This document shows, in pieces, positions 45,701 through 59,700 of a stretch of 64,000 nucleotides of DNA. This DNA is from Pseudorasbora parva (lineage: Eukaryota; Chordata; Actinopteri; Cypriniformes; Gobionidae): positions 16,356,144 to 16,420,143 of the forward strand of contig NC_090184.1 in NCBI RefSeq assembly GCF_024679245.1. Direction: 5' to 3'. The number at the start of each line of letters is the position of its first letter. Position 1 is the first letter of the stretch. Position numbers and translations under genes: made by a program. The notes under the pieces are model-generated. The model saw only the letters and a program-made list of their open reading frames with translations, was not told the origin of the DNA and searched no databases.

Positions 45701-48700
45701 AAACACACAAGCACATTTCTAAGCATTTTAAATCTTTCACACACTCTTACACACTAGCAATGACTAATAGTAATAGTTTAACAATGTTCTGATTAAATTC
45801 ATAACCCAGTCACACACAGATACAAGTATAATCTGAAACAAACTTAAAACACAGTATAAACTCACTGCTGTGTTGCCGGTGGATGCATGAGGGTAAATGT
45901 TTGGCAGCAAATGTTTCAGGTTGTTGAGCAGGTGCTCTGTCAAAGTGTTACACAGAGTCTGATCCTCAACCATGGTGGGGCAGAGAGGAACACTGCACAC
46001 AGATAACACACGTCACATTACTATATAGGACACCTCAGCCCCTGAGTTACATTGTAATGCGCTTTGAAGTACAGAATATATCAGATTAATACACAAATAC
46101 AAACACTTACTGAAAGATGGTGGGTCCAAAAACTATTGACAAGTTCTTGGATGTCATAAGATTTAGCTGACTCTCAGCAGCCACACGGGCCAGGAAGAAC
46201 AGCAGGTAGGAGAGGACGTTAAAATGTTCCTCAGGAAGACGGTTCAGGATCGTCCTCACAGCCTGATTGAGTTCTTCATCTTCTGAGTCTGCAAGATAAA
46301 GAATTCAAGAAGATTTAGTCCGATTTGATAAATCAATTTTGTTGTGCAGCAGGAACCCAAAATGTTCTCTCATCAACGCCCCAGCTTCACCTACCCCTGA
46401 ACACCTTCAGCAGTTGTGTCATGTGTAGCTCTGGAATAAGTCCACCAGGCAACTCCCTGAGGAAAAGTTTCAATAAGGAGGCAGGAGTAGGAATATCCCC
46501 ACTGTCAAACTCTGGAAATCCTCCTTGATCAAAACTTTTCCTTAATTCATTGCAGCGTTTCACTTTTCCACCAACCCTGAACAGCCCACTCTCACTGAGA
46601 CCTAAACACAAACACACATTATCTCAGCACAGATGTGATCATCGACCAACACTGAGAGTGAGAAACACACGGCACTCACCATGCTTCTCCACAAACTCCA
46701 CTATGCGCATGAGCAATAGAGGAAGAACCTGTCTCATCTGTCCACTCTTCCTCAGGTCGATCAGGGGCACACCAAACACAGCTCTCTGTCTTTCCACCTG
46801 CACAAGGCAAAAATTCATAAATAAATAAAACAATTCAGGACAGTTTAGCCTACTGGGAAATATTGTAACGTTACAGCACAGAATGCACAAATAATATGTT
46901 TAACGTTACATGAAGCTGTCTAACAAGTATGCATTTCAGTAACAAAGAGTGTATCAGGAAACATACATTTTATAATGAATATAGCGTTTCTCCATGTAGG
47001 CTACACTAACACCAATTTACAGCATGTCATCTGTCCATTTCAATATATAACAATGCAAACTCAAAAAATAATAATGGGAATGTTTAGGATTTTCAAAACA
47101 CAAATTTATAAAGTTCTTTACTGGCTGTAAGTATTTGTAAATCATATTGCATACTTACACACACTGATAAAATGCCGATCTCTCCCATTTTCATGAAAGG
47201 CTCATGAAAGTGTGAAAGTGTCCGTTGTTTTTTTTCAGTGCCGCGCTGTGAACCAATCAGTGTCCGAAGCCGAGAGTCAAAACCAGAAAAGTGTCAAAAA
47301 CGGGAATCCCAAAACCGTCAAAAATCGTGCGTCAAAAACAGAAGGGAGTCAAAAACCAAGAGTCGAAATGTGTCGCCAATCCAAAGCCGATAGTCAAAGT
47401 CCGGAGTCAAACACCGAAGATGAATACTCAAGAATATTCAATAACTGCAGAAACTCGCCAACTACATCAATCGCCAAAACACCCAACAGAGATGTATAGT
47501 GCTGAATGTTTATATGTAGCTAGGCTACCTGCTGCAGCAACCCACGTCATATAGCGCTTTGGAATCTGCGGAAGAGTCTAGTTGAGTTAACAACCATCAA
47601 AATACATAAACGTAAATAAGAAACTTTTAAAGGGTTATAGTTCACCCAAAAATTAAAATTCTGTCATTAATTACTTACCCTCATCATGTCGTTCTACTCC
47701 CGTACGACCTTTGTTCATTTTCGGAACACAATGAAGATATTTTTGTTGAAATCCGATGGCTCAAAAAGGCCTCCATTGACAATGTATTTTCCTCTCATAA
47801 GACATTAAGTCATAAAAGGTAGGCTACTAAAGACGTCGTTACCAGTGTTGTGCAAGTTACTTCCAAACTGTAATATATTATAGATTACTTATTACTGCTA
47901 TTTAAAAGTAATTCTTTACATTACAATATTATAGGCTACTGTCTCAGAATTGTAATGGAGGCTACATTACTCCTGTATTACTTTTGAGTTACTTTCACCA
48001 AAATAACTACAGAAGTAGCTCTTAACATTCTCAAATGTAGGCTATCTCGCGAATGTAGGCTACATGTGACGGTGTGGACATTTTCCCACCGGTTAATCAA
48101 GGTGTGACGTGACCACATCGGTAATAACGGGGCTTTTAAATCACTAATTCTATCTAACCGAAAGGAACATATGCGCACTGCCGCGCTCAGGCATTAATAA
48201 CGGGAGCGGATGCAAAGCGAGTGCTTTCAATGAATTCCTATGAAAGTTATGCTTCCATATGAACTGAAAACGCGCCAGTGCGCGCTGACAGCTCGTCAGT
48301 AAATGCGCCCTCTGTGCGGCCAAGCAGATTTTAGTTTCGGTTTAAAATTAGCCTATTATTCTTAATAAAAAACACAACACAATGACAAACTCCCTTTATT
48401 AGGCGCTTTTACATTTCACTTTGAAACCAAATCTTCCGCGATCATCTGTCAGCTCAAGATCTGACTCCTGCTGCGACGCTCGATCGTTCGGATATAGCAG
48501 ACAACTTCAGTTTTTATTTGAACGGCCTGTTCTCTAACTGAACTGAATTACTTTATTACTATATATATATATATATAAAAAAAATCAAAACCACGGTGTG
48601 CAGTAGGCCTAGTCTTATTCTGTCATCTTCACCCAAGTGTTTATGGCTCAGCAGCGCGCGCATCGTCTCTCGTCCGTTCTTCGACGCGCTTGCCGTTGTG

Positions 48701-49089
48701 CTATTAAACGACAGAGAGACCTCCCCTCCATATTAGTCGCTATTTTTCTATTTATTTATTAGTATTTGAGCGCATGGAACTGCAAAAGGCGAATATCCGC
48801 ACAGCGCAGCTGCTGACGAACGTATACGCTGCGTTTAAATACTGCTCTATATATGGCACTTTGACTCCGAATTTAGTTTTATACAATCGTGTGATATGGA
48901 AACATTACAGGTTCTGTGTTGAATAACGCTGTGAGCGAAGAGAAATATGGTGTTTTGGAAGAAACATTTATTAAAAATGTTGCTATAATTAATATTGCAG
49001 AATATAAATCACTTTTATAGAGGCTGTTTTCGTATTTTCTATAGGTGTTTACATGTTTTATACTTAGTTACAAATATAATATTTATTAT
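42771..49089 (+). repeat. Array copy 2 (6319 bp)
   Basis: Same layout as copy 1 with very few differences; from about 43440 to 48170 every landmark is displaced by exactly 6314 bp, so there are almost no indels in that stretch. A short TA-run near 48561 and a GATC insertion near 48482 are specific to it. Confidence 0.93.
45233..47194 (-). CDS. RhoGAP domain protein, FAM13-like, array copy 2
   Basis: Exons in coding order: 47159-47194, 46680-46797, 46395-46601, 46111-46288, 45866-45992, 45639-45697, 45442-45528 and 45233-45272. All splice signals and the stop are kept, giving 283 aa. Differences from copy 1 seen in coding sequence: Gly36 to Val (CAG GTT CTT in place of CAG GGT CTT, within the QMRQGLP segment ahead of the arginine finger) and His155 to Arg in FFLAHVAAES. 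Arg60, Lys96, Arg100 and Asn169 are unchanged. Gly36 is constant in the other copies, including the broken copy 0, so Val36 is the derived state and could weaken the fold. Confidence 0.85.
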
Positions 49090-51535
49090 ATATGTTTAAA
49101 GTTTTACATAGTTTTAGAAACCATATAGCCATATAATGAGGAGCAAGGTTTTTACAGTCTATGTTTTTTACCCTGTAACTGCCATGATCTTACATTTAAA
49201 TGAAACTGGCCTACAGTTAAACTATAGTCTATAAAACTGTTTTAAAGTCTGGATCCCGTGAATTAAGGGCAAAGCATTTTTTTCCCTCTTTAAAAGTTGT
49301 ATTAACTTTTTTTAAATAGATTTAATGAAATGTAATAGCCTCATGAAAGAGATATCAGTGTCTTACTTAAATTATGTGTTAACTCTTGAAAAATATGATT
49401 GTTCAACCCAAAAATGTGATCATTTACTCACCCTAATGTCATTCCAAACCTAAATGAATTTATTTCTGTGTAAGCATTTCCATGTTAATGTTAATTAACA
49501 ACACCAATAAAAGTGATTTTTTTTAAAATAATTATATTCAGAAATGTTTTAATATTAGGGTGTTTTATGGTGTATGTTTATTTTGGTGTAAGTAAATGTA
49601 AGTGTAAACAGCTCAACTTTGGAGTGTGGAATTTGGGCTTTTTTTGTTGTTGACATTTTGTAAATTCAACTTGACTGGACAACTACAAACAAAACACTGC
49701 GTACAAAGAAAAAAATATTTATTAATTAACTGAAGATGACAAGCTTGAATTAAAGGGTTAGTTCACCAAAAAATGAAAATGATGTCATTAATTGCTCACC
49801 CTCATGTCGTTGGACACCTGTAACATCTTCGTTCATCTTCAGAACACAAATGAAGATATTTTTGTTGAAAGCTGATGTCTGAGAAAGGCTTCTAAAAGGC
49901 CTCCATTGGGATTTAGTACATTTCGACTGACCCACTCACAAGACCCATAAAAGGCACTAAAGACTTCGTTACAAAGTCCATCTCACTACAGTGGCTGTAC
50001 AATAATTGTACCGAGCGGCGAGAACAGTTTTTGTGCGCAAAAAAAAAAATCAAACTCACGCTCAAAATCAACTCACAAAATCAACTCACTGTCTCAAAAT
50101 CAACTCACGCGATAGCGCATCACCTGCTGTTAGCATCCCGTTGACTCCCATTGATTTTTGAGTCACTTTGACAGTGAATAACTTTACATCTGAGACGTTT
50201 AAAGACTCCATTTGTCCATTGTTTATTTCTAAAGAAACACGACAATGCATAAAAGGCTCCGTTACCTTGTATCTAACACTATCGCCCCGCAGAACCTGTT
50301 TTTGTAAAAATAGGCTAACGATTGCGTCATAACCAACGCGACTCTGTCGCACAGTTGAGAAATTACCGTATAGACCTGAGGAGACGCTCGCAGGCAATCT
50401 TTTACTGTCTATGAGACAGTCGGGGGGACGTGGAGACATAAAGTCTGATAAAATCAAGGGGGGAGAATGGGGAGAAGCCCATAGTGAGCCATAAGCAACG
50501 GGAGAAAATATTTAAACGACGTGATTCAGATTTTACTTTCCACAACTACTAGAAGACCTACAGCTGTCAGACAGGAGGCTCACGTCACATCTACATCGTC
50601 AAGCTCAGTCTGAGCCTGCGCAGTTCGCTCAGCCATCAGGAAGTGAGTGCCCCTAGGTTGACTTCATTTTTTCGCCGTTGACGTCAATGGGATCGCTCAG
50701 TCCATTTCTTTTACTGTCTATGATTCGAACGGCAGAGCTGCGTCATATTCTCGCGCATGCGTCGAGTTCACGTCAATAATTTGGTGGATTAGATCGTTAT
50801 TTTGATTTTTGTGCGCACAATAACTATTTTCGTCGCATTGTAAAATGATTGTACAGCCACTGTAGTGAGATGGACTTTGTAACGAAGTGTTTAGTGCCTT
50901 TTAGGGGTCTTGTGAGTGGGTCAGTCGAAATGTACTAAATCCCAATTGGAGGCCTTTTTGAAGCCTTTCTCAGACATCAGCTTTCAACAAAAATATCTTC
51001 ATCTGTGTTCTGAAGATGAACGAAGGTGTTACAGCTGTCCAACGACATGAGGGTGAGTAATTAATGACATAATTTTCATTTTTGGGTGAACTAACCCTTT
51101 AAATCAGCTTCAGAGTCTAGCATCTGTCTTCTCTGTATCTTCATAATCACACCTGCTGTCGTCCATCACCATCTCCAGTGCCTTTCAGGGATTCTCACTG
51201 GCCCCCAATGTCTTTCAGTGACCATCACTAGCCCTTGTGTCTTGCAGTTACCTTCACTGGCCCAAGTGCTGTGACCTTTACTGACCCCAGTGCCTTGCAA
51301 TGACCCTCACCAGCCCTAGTGTCTTCCAGTGACCCTCACTGACCCTAATGTCTTCCGGTGACCCTCACCAGCCCTAATGTCTTGCTGTGACCCTCACCCG
51401 CTCCAATGTCATCTGGTGACCCTCTCTGGACCCAGTGTCTTGCGGTGACAGCCTGAATGTCTTGCCATGACCTTCACCGGCCTCACTGTCTTCGAATGAC
51501 CCTCACCGACCTCAGTGTCTTGCAGTCCTGGTCAC

Positions 51536-53497
51536 CTATGTCCAGGTTTCCTCTCCACTCTCTGTGTTGTTACTACTATGTGGTGAAGGAATGAAAAGGA
51601 AAGAAAACCGATTATGTTTGTTCACTCAACACATTCATTACCCGTATAACTAAATGTACCTGGGCACATTCACAGGAAAACAAATCACAACATTCTCTTT
51701 CTCACTCATACATAAAAATGTTTTATAAAGATCCTGCCACATACCTGCCAGTGCAGAAGCACATTATTTTTACAAAACGTCTTAATCTTTTTCTCAATCG
51801 CCGCAGTTTTCCAATTTTAGGTAGCTTCGATCTGGAAAATATATACACATAACAAGCATAAGGATGGTAATAATGATTTATGATAAACCCATAATGACCA
51901 GCATCCATTATGACCAGTGTGTGTGTTCTCAGCATACGTACCGGATTTCTGTGAGTGGCGGTTGTTTGACACACTCTTCATCCGTCGAGTCCCCTGCCTC
52001 CTCAAACACACAAGCACATTTCTAAGCATTTTAAATCTTTCACACACTCTTACACACTAGCAATGACTAATAGTAATAGTTTAACAATGTTCTGATTAAA
52101 TTCATAACCCAGTCACACACAGATACAAGTATAATCTGAAACAAACTTAAAACACAGTATAAACTCACTGCTGTGTTGCCGGTGGATGCATGAGGGTAAA
52201 TGTTTGGCAGCAAATGTTTCAGGTTGTTGAGCAGGTGCTCTGTCAAAGTGTTACACAGAGTCTGATCCTCAACCATGGTGGGGCAGAGAGGAACACTGCA
52301 CACAGATAACACACGTCACATTACTATATAGGACACCTCAGCCCCTGAGTTACATTGTAATGTGCTTTGAAGTACAGAATATATCAGATTAATACACAAA
52401 TACAAACACTTACTGAAAGATGGTGGGTCCAAAAACTATTGACAAGTTCTTGGATGTCATAAGATTTAGATGACTCTCAGCAGCCACACGGGCCAGGAAG
52501 AACAGCAGGTAGGAGAGGACGTTAAAATGTTCCTCAGGAAGACGGTTCAGGATCGTCCTCACAGCCTGATTGAGTTCTTCATCTTCTGAGTCTGCAAGAT
52601 AAAGAATTCAAGAAGATTTAGTCCGATTTGATAAATCAATTTTGTTGTGCAGCAGGAACCCAAAATGTTCTCTCATCAACGCCCCAGCTTCACCTACCCC
52701 TGAACACCTTCAGCAGTTGTGTCATGTGTAGCTCTGGAATAAGTCCACCAGGCAACTCCCTGAGGAAAAGTTTCAATAGGGAGGCAGGAGTAGGAATATC
52801 CCCACTGTCAAACTCTGGAAATCCTCCTTGATCAAAACTTTTCCTTAATTCATTGCAGCGTTTCACTTTTCCACCAACCCTGAACAGCCCACTCTCACTG
52901 AGACCTAAACACAAACACACATTATCTCAGCACAGATGTGATCATTGACCAACACTGAGAGTGAGAAACACACGGCACTCACCATGCTTCTCCACAAACT
53001 CCACTATGCGCATGAGCAATAGAGGAAGACCCTGTCTCATCTGTCCACTCTTCCTCAGGTCGATCAGGGGCACACCAAACACAGCTCTCTGTCTTTCCAC
53101 CTGCACAAGGCAAAAATTCATAAATAAATAAAACAATTCAGGACAGTTTAGCCTACTGGGAAATATTGTAACGTTACAGCACAGAATGCACAAATAATAT
53201 GTTTAACGTTACATGAAGCTGTCTAACAAGTATGCATTTCAGTAACAAAGAGTGTATCAGGAAACATACATTTTATAATGAATATAGCGTTTCTCCATGT
53301 AGGCTACACTAACACCAATTTACAGCATGTCATCTGTCCATTTCAATATATAACAATGCAAACTCAAAAAATAATAATGGGAATGTTTAGGATTTTCAAA
53401 ACACAAATTTATAAAGTTATTTACTGGCTGTAAGTATTTGTAAATCATTTTGCATACTTACACACACTGATAAAATGCCGATCTCTCCCATTTTCAT
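51536..53497 (-). CDS. RhoGAP domain protein, FAM13-like, array copy 3
   Basis: Exons in coding order: 53462-53497, 52983-53100, 52698-52904, 52414-52591, 52169-52295, 51942-52000, 51745-51831 and 51536-51575. The reading frame is intact, 283 aa. Relative to copy 1: His155 to Arg, Gln161 to His (AAESHLNLM), and a silent TTA-to-CTA change in LLKLFL. Upstream of exon 1, GTGTGAAGCTAGTGTCC replaces GTGTGAAAGTGTCC, a 3-bp gain shared with copy 4. The hAT element lies about 330 bp upstream of the start codon, so it might affect this copy's promoter. Confidence 0.85.
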
Positions 53498-53829
53498 GAA
53501 AGGCTCATGAAAGTGTGAAGCTAGTGTCCGTTGTTTTTTTTCAGTGCCGCGCTGTGAACCAATCAGTGTCCGAAGCCGAGAGTCAAAACCAGAAAAGTGT
53601 CAAAAACGGGAATCCCAAAACCGTCAAAAATCGTGCGTCAAAAACAGAAGGGAGTCAAAAACCAAGAGTCGAAATGTGTCGCCAATCCAAAGCCGATAGT
53701 CAAAGTCCGGAGTCAAACACCGAAGATGAATACTCAAGAATATTCAATAACTGCAGAAACTCGCCAACTACATCAATCGCCAAAACACCCAACAGAGATG
53801 TATAGTGCTGAATGTTTATATGTAGCTAG

Positions 53830-53966
53830 CAGTGGCGGCTGGTGATATATTTTTTTGGGGGGGCGCGGGTTTTTTTTTGGGGGGGGGGGGGATTTACGTA
53901 TATTTAAGAATAATTGCGTATATTTAAGTATAATTATGTTAATTTAAGTATAATTTACTTATAAAT

Positions 53967-54007
<41 letters not shown>

Positions 54008-55158
54008 GTATATAAGTATATATAAGTATAATTACTTATAAATTATTTTACTTATTTATAAATCAAATAAGTAAAATAAATACAAAGCAGTACCAAGGAG
54101 CATGTTGACTAAATTCAAGCATTAAAGAGAAAACAGTGTCTGCACTTTTTATCTTTTTACATATTTATTTCCCATATATAATTGAACAAGGAAAGGAAAA
54201 AACAAAAGTAGCAACAACAGACTGGCATGTTGACTACTTGAACATAAATTTTGCTCTCCTTTCTTTCTGGCCAGTAAATTTCTCAATTACTCTCTGATTA
54301 AAGTCAGTCATCTCAGTGACAAGTCTCTTTTCCATGGAGAGCAATGCAAGTGCGTTCAGCCTCTCCTGGGTCATGGTGTTTCTGAGAAAAGTTTTTATTC
54401 TTTTCAAGGTCGAAAAACACCTCTCACTCACTTTGAAATAAGAGACAGTGAAAGCAAAAAAGGGCAATGCTACCGTCACATCCAGTCAGCCACCTCCTTT
54501 TCTCATAACGAGAGCAGGTGAAGCTCCGAGTGTAGCTTCGTCCTCTGTCACTGGACTGCTGCTGAATTTGTAAATCGGACTGGTCCGGTCCGAGATCCTT
54601 AATTCTTATTTTTTCTTCCAGCGAACGCCTTGTGAAAGGATTTTTTTGTAAATCAATCACAAAATTTAGTTTGACTGCTGCCATCTCTACGAATGTTTAG
54701 GCGGGCGGGGTCGGAGTGACGTTGTCACCAACGCTCTCTCGCAGTAGTGGCCAAGAGCGTAACATTGAATGACAGTTGACGAGAACCAATCAGATTGGAT
54801 CAAAAAACATGTATGCAATTCTGATTCGCCAGGGACGCAGCGACCTGCGCCCGGAGGAGAATCTTTAAGAAACCAATTAGAGACCAGCTTCAGGTCACAT
54901 GCTGCCCGACGATTTATGGACTGAGATAGACATCCATTTGTCCGGCGTCCCTCGCCCATGAAACCGCATGAAACATTAAAAAACATATAAAATAGTTTTT
55001 TTTATTAAATGCTGAGGCTCTTAATTACCCACTCATACATCATATGAGTAAACTATTTTATTTTTATTTTATTTTTATTTCATTTTTGTATACATGTATA
55101 TTTCTGGAATTGTGATGGGGGCGGCGCCCCAGCGCCCTCTATTGACAAGCCGCCACTG
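53830..55158. mobile_element. hAT transposon inserted only in array copy 3
   Basis: 1329 bp, bounded by terminal inverted repeats CAGTGGCGGCT (left) and AAGCCGCCACTG (right). It has a perfect 8-bp target duplication, GTAGCTAG, at 53822-53829 and 55159-55166; the other units have GTAGCTAG once. Eight-bp duplications and CAG-type ends are diagnostic of hAT elements. It contains a G-rich patch (53855-53893), an (ATA)n run (53970-54005) and a remnant of transposase on the - strand. Confidence 0.93.
54234..54684 (-). pseudogene. hAT transposase remnant (C-terminal dimerisation region)
   Basis: The frame 54479-54234 reads VSYFKVSERCFSTLKRIKTF then LRNTMTQERLNALALLSMEK, which matches the pattern of the conserved hAT C-terminal dimerisation domain (ERxFSxLxxIKTxLRxxMxxERLxxLxLL) found in ZMYM1-like and other hAT transposases. 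A second frame (54684-54424) overlaps it and may be a displaced N-terminal part (VKLNFVIDLQKNPFTRRSLE). The catalytic DDE region and BED finger are missing, so the element is non-autonomous. Confidence 0.8.
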
Positions 55159-56718
55159 GTAGCTAGGCTACCTGCTGCAGCAACCCACGTCATATAGCGC
55201 TTTGGAATCTGCGGAAGAGTCTAGTTGAGTTAACAACCATCAAAATACATAAACGTAAATAAGAAACTTTTAAAGGGTTATAGTTCACCCAAAAATTAAA
55301 ATTCTGTCATTAATTACTTACCCTCATCATGTCGTTCTACTCCCGTACGACCTTTGTTCATTTTCGGAACACAATGAAGATATTTTTGTTGAAATCCGAT
55401 GGCTCAAAAAGGCCTCCATTGACAATGTATTTTCCTCTCATAAGACCATAAGTCATAAAAGGTAGGCTACTAAAGACGTCGTTACCAGTGTTGTGCAAGT
55501 TACTTCCAAACTGTAATATATTATAGATTACTTATTACTGCTATTTAAAAGTAATTCTTTACATTACAATATTATAGGCTACTGTCTCAGAATTGTAATG
55601 GAGGCTACATTACTCCTGTATTACTTTTGAGTTACTTTCACCAAAATAACTACAGAAGTAGCTCTTAACATTCTCAAATGTAGGCTATCTCGCGAATGTA
55701 GGCTACATGTGACGGTGTGGACATTTTCCCACCGGTTAATCAAGGTGTGACGTGACCACATCGGTAATAACGGGGCTTTTAAATCACTAATTCTATCTAA
55801 CCGAAAGGAACATATGCGCACTGCCGCGCTCAGGCATTAATAACGGGAGCGGATGCAAAGCGAGTGCTTTCAATGAATTCCTATGAAAGTTATGCTTCCA
55901 TATGAACTGAAAACGCGCCAGTGCGCGCTGACAGCTCGTCAGTAAATGCGCCCTCTGTGCGGCCAAGCAGATTTTAGTTTCGGTTTAAAATTAGCCTATT
56001 ATTCTTAATAAAAAACACAACACAATGACAAACTCCCTTTATTAGGCGCTTTTACATTTCACTTTGAAACCAAATCTTCCGCGATCATCTGTCAGCTCAA
56101 GATCTGACTCCTGCTGCGACGCTCGTTCGATAGCAGACAACTTCAGTTTTTATTTGAACGGCCTGTTCTCTAACTGAACTAAATTACTTTATTACTATAA
56201 AAAAAAAAAAAATCAAAACCACGGTGTGCAGTAGGCCTAGTCTTATTCTGTCATCTTCACCCAAGTGTTTATGGCTCAGCAGCGCGCGCATCGTCTCTCG
56301 TCCGTTCTTCGACGCGCTTGCCGTTGTGCTATTAAACGACAGAGAGACCTCCCCTCCATATTAGTCGCTATTTTTCTATTTATTTATTAGTATTTGAGCG
56401 CATGGAACTGCAAAAGGCGAATATCCGCACAGCGCAGCTGCTGACGAACGTATACGCTGCGTTTAAATACTGCTCTATATATGGCACTTTGACTCCGAAT
56501 TTAGTTTTATACAATCGTGTGATATGGAAACATTACAGGTTCTGTGTTGAATAACGCTGTGAGCGAAGAGAAATATGGTGTTTTGGAAGAAACATTTATT
56601 AAAAATGTTGCTATAATTAATATTGCAGAATATAAATCACTTTTATAGAGGCTGTTTTCGTATTTTCTATAGGTGTTTACATGTTTTATACTTAGTTACA
56701 AATATAATAGTTTATTAT

Positions 56719-59700
56719 ATATGTTTAAAGTTTTACATAGTTTTAGAAACCATATAGCCATATAATGAGGAGCAAGGTTTTTACAGTCTATGTTTTTTAC
56801 CCTGTAACTGCCATGATCTTACATTTAAATGAAACTGGCCTACAGTTAAACTATAGTCTATAAAACTGTTTTAAAGTCTGGATCCCGTGAATTAAGGGCA
56901 AAGCTTTTTTTTCCCTCTTTAAAAGTTGTATTAACTTTTTTTAAATAGATTTAATGAAATGTAATAGCCTCATGAAAGAGATATCAGTGTCTTACTTAAA
57001 TTATGTGTTAACTCTTGAAAAATATGATTGTTCAACCCAAAAATGTGATCATTTACTCACCCTAATGTCATTCCAAACCTAAATGAATTTATTTCTGTGT
57101 AAGCATTTCCATGTTAATGTTAATTAACAACACCAATAAAAGTGATTTTTTAAAAATAATTATATTCAGAAATGTTTTAATATTAGGGTGTTTTATGGTG
57201 TATGTTTATTTTGGTGTAAGTAAATGTAAGTGTAAACAGCTCAACTTTGGAGTGTGGAATTTGGGCTTTTTTTGTTGTTGACATTTTGTAAATTCAACTT
57301 GACTGGACAACTACAAACAAAACACTGCGTACAAAGAAAAAAATATTTATTAATTAACTGAAGATGACAAGCTTGAATTAAAGGGTTAGTTCACCAAAAA
57401 ATGAAAATGATGTCATTAATTGCTCACCCTCATGTCGTTGGACACCTGTAACATCTTCGTTCATCTTCAGAACACAAATGAAGATATTTTTGTTGAAAGC
57501 TGATGTCTGAGAAAGGCTTCAAAAAGGCCTCCATTGGGATTTAGTACATTTCGACTGACCCACTCACAAGACCCATAAAAGGCACTAAAGACTTCGTTAC
57601 AAAGTCCATCTCACTACAGTGGCTGTACAATAATTGTACCGAGCGGCGAGAACAGTTTTTGTGCGCAAAAAAAAAAATCAAACTCACGCTCAAAATCAAC
57701 TCACAAAATCAACTCACTGTCTCAAAATCAACTCACTGTCTCAAAATCAACTCACGCGATAGCGCATCACCTGCTGTTAGCATCCCGTTGACTCCCATTG
57801 ATTTTTGAGTCATTTTGACAGTGAATAACTTTACATCTGAGACGTTTAAAGACTCCATTTGTCCATTGTTTATTTCTAAAGAAACACGACAATGCATAAA
57901 AGGCTCCGTTACCTTGTATCTAACACTATCGCCCCGCAGAACCTGTTTTTGTAAAAATAGGCTAACGATTGCGTCATAACCAACGCGACTCTGTCGCACA
58001 GTTGAGAAATTACCGTATAGACCTGAGGAGACGCTCGCAGGCAATCTTTTACTGTCTATGAGACAGTCGGGGGGACGTGGAGACATAAAGTCTGATAAAA
58101 TCAAGGGGGGAGAATGGGGAGAAGCCCATAGTGAGCCAAAAGCAACGGGAGAAAATATTTAAACAACGTGATTCAGATTTTACTTTCCACAACTACTAGA
58201 AGACCTACAGCTGTCAGACAGGAGGCTCACGTCACATCTACATCGTCAAGCTCAGTCTGAGCCTGCGCAGTTCGCTCAGCCATCAGGAAGTGAGTGCCCC
58301 TAGGTTGACTTCATTTTTTCGCCGTTGACGTCAATGGGATCGCTCAGTCCATTTCTTTTACTGTCTATGATTCGAACGGCAGAGCTGCGTCATATTCTCG
58401 CGCATGCGTCGAGTTCACGTCAATAATTTGGTGGATTAGATCGTTATTTTGATTTTTGTGCGCACAATAACTATTTTCGTCGCATTGTAAAATGATTGTA
58501 CAGCCACTGTAGTGAGATGGACTTTGTAACGAAGTGTTTAGTGCCTTTTAGGGGTCTTGTGAGTGGGTCAGTCGAAATGTACTAAATCCCAATTGGAGGC
58601 CTTTTTGAAGCCTTTCTCAGCCATCAGCTTTCAACAAAAATATCTTCATCTGTGTTCTGAAGATGAACGAAGGTGTTACAGCTGTCCAACGACATGAGGG
58701 TGAGTAATTAATGACATAATTTTCATTTTTGGGTGAACTAACCCTTTAAATCAGCTTCAGAGTCTAGCATCTGTCTTCTCTGTATCTTCATAATCACACC
58801 TGCTGTCGTCCATCACCATCTCCAGTGCCTTTCAGGGATTCTCACTGGCCCCCAATGTCTTGCAGTGACCCTCACCAGCCCTAATGTCTTTCAGTGACCA
58901 TCACTAGCCCTTGTGTCTTGCAGTTACCTTCACTGGCCCAAGTGCTGTGACCTTTACTGACCCCAGTGCCTTGCAATGACCCTCACCAGCCCTAGTGTCT
59001 TCCAGTGACCCTCACTGACCCTAATGTCTTCCGGTGACCCTCACCAGCCCTAATGTCTTGCTGTGACCCTCACCCGCTCCAATGTCATCTGGTGACCCTC
59101 TCTGGACCCAGTGTCTTGCGGTGACAGCCTGAATGTCTTGCCATGACCTTCACCGGCCTCACTGTCTTCGAATGACCCTCACCGACCTCAGTGTCTTGCA
59201 GTCCTGGTCACCTATGTCCAGGTTTCCTCTCCACTCTCTGTGTTGTTACTACTATGTGGTGAAGGAATGAAAAGGAAAGAAAACCGATTATGTTTGTTCA
59301 CTCAACACATTCATTACCCGTATAACTAAATGTACCTGGGCACATTCACAGGAAAACAAATCACAACATTCTCTTTCTCACTCATACATAAAAATGTTTT
59401 ATAAAGATCCTGCCACATACCTGCCAGTGCAGAAGCACATTATTTTTACAAAACGTCTTAATCTTTTTCTCAATCGCCGCAGTTTTCCAATTTTAGGTAG
59501 CTTCGATCTGGAAAATATATACACATAACAAGCATAAGGATGGTAATAATGATTTATGATAAACCCATAATGACCAGCATCCATTATGACCAGTGTGTGT
59601 GTTCTCAGCATACGTACCGGATTTCTGTGAGTGGCGGTTGTTTGACACACTCTTCATCCGTCGAGTCCCCTGCCTCCTCAAACACACAAGCACATTTCTA

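Larger units (their letters stand above)
49090..56718 (+). repeat. Array copy 3 (7629 bp, includes a hAT insertion)
   Basis: Unit with the standard layout plus 1337 bp from a hAT insertion and its target duplication. It lacks one minisatellite repeat and has an extra CAAAATCAACTCAC repeat near 50070. Its first 500 bp share variants with copy 5 (AATATTTATTATA at about 49078, GCAAAGCATTTTTTTCCC at about 49268, a longer T-run at about 49517) that copies 1, 2 and 4 do not have. Confidence 0.93.
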
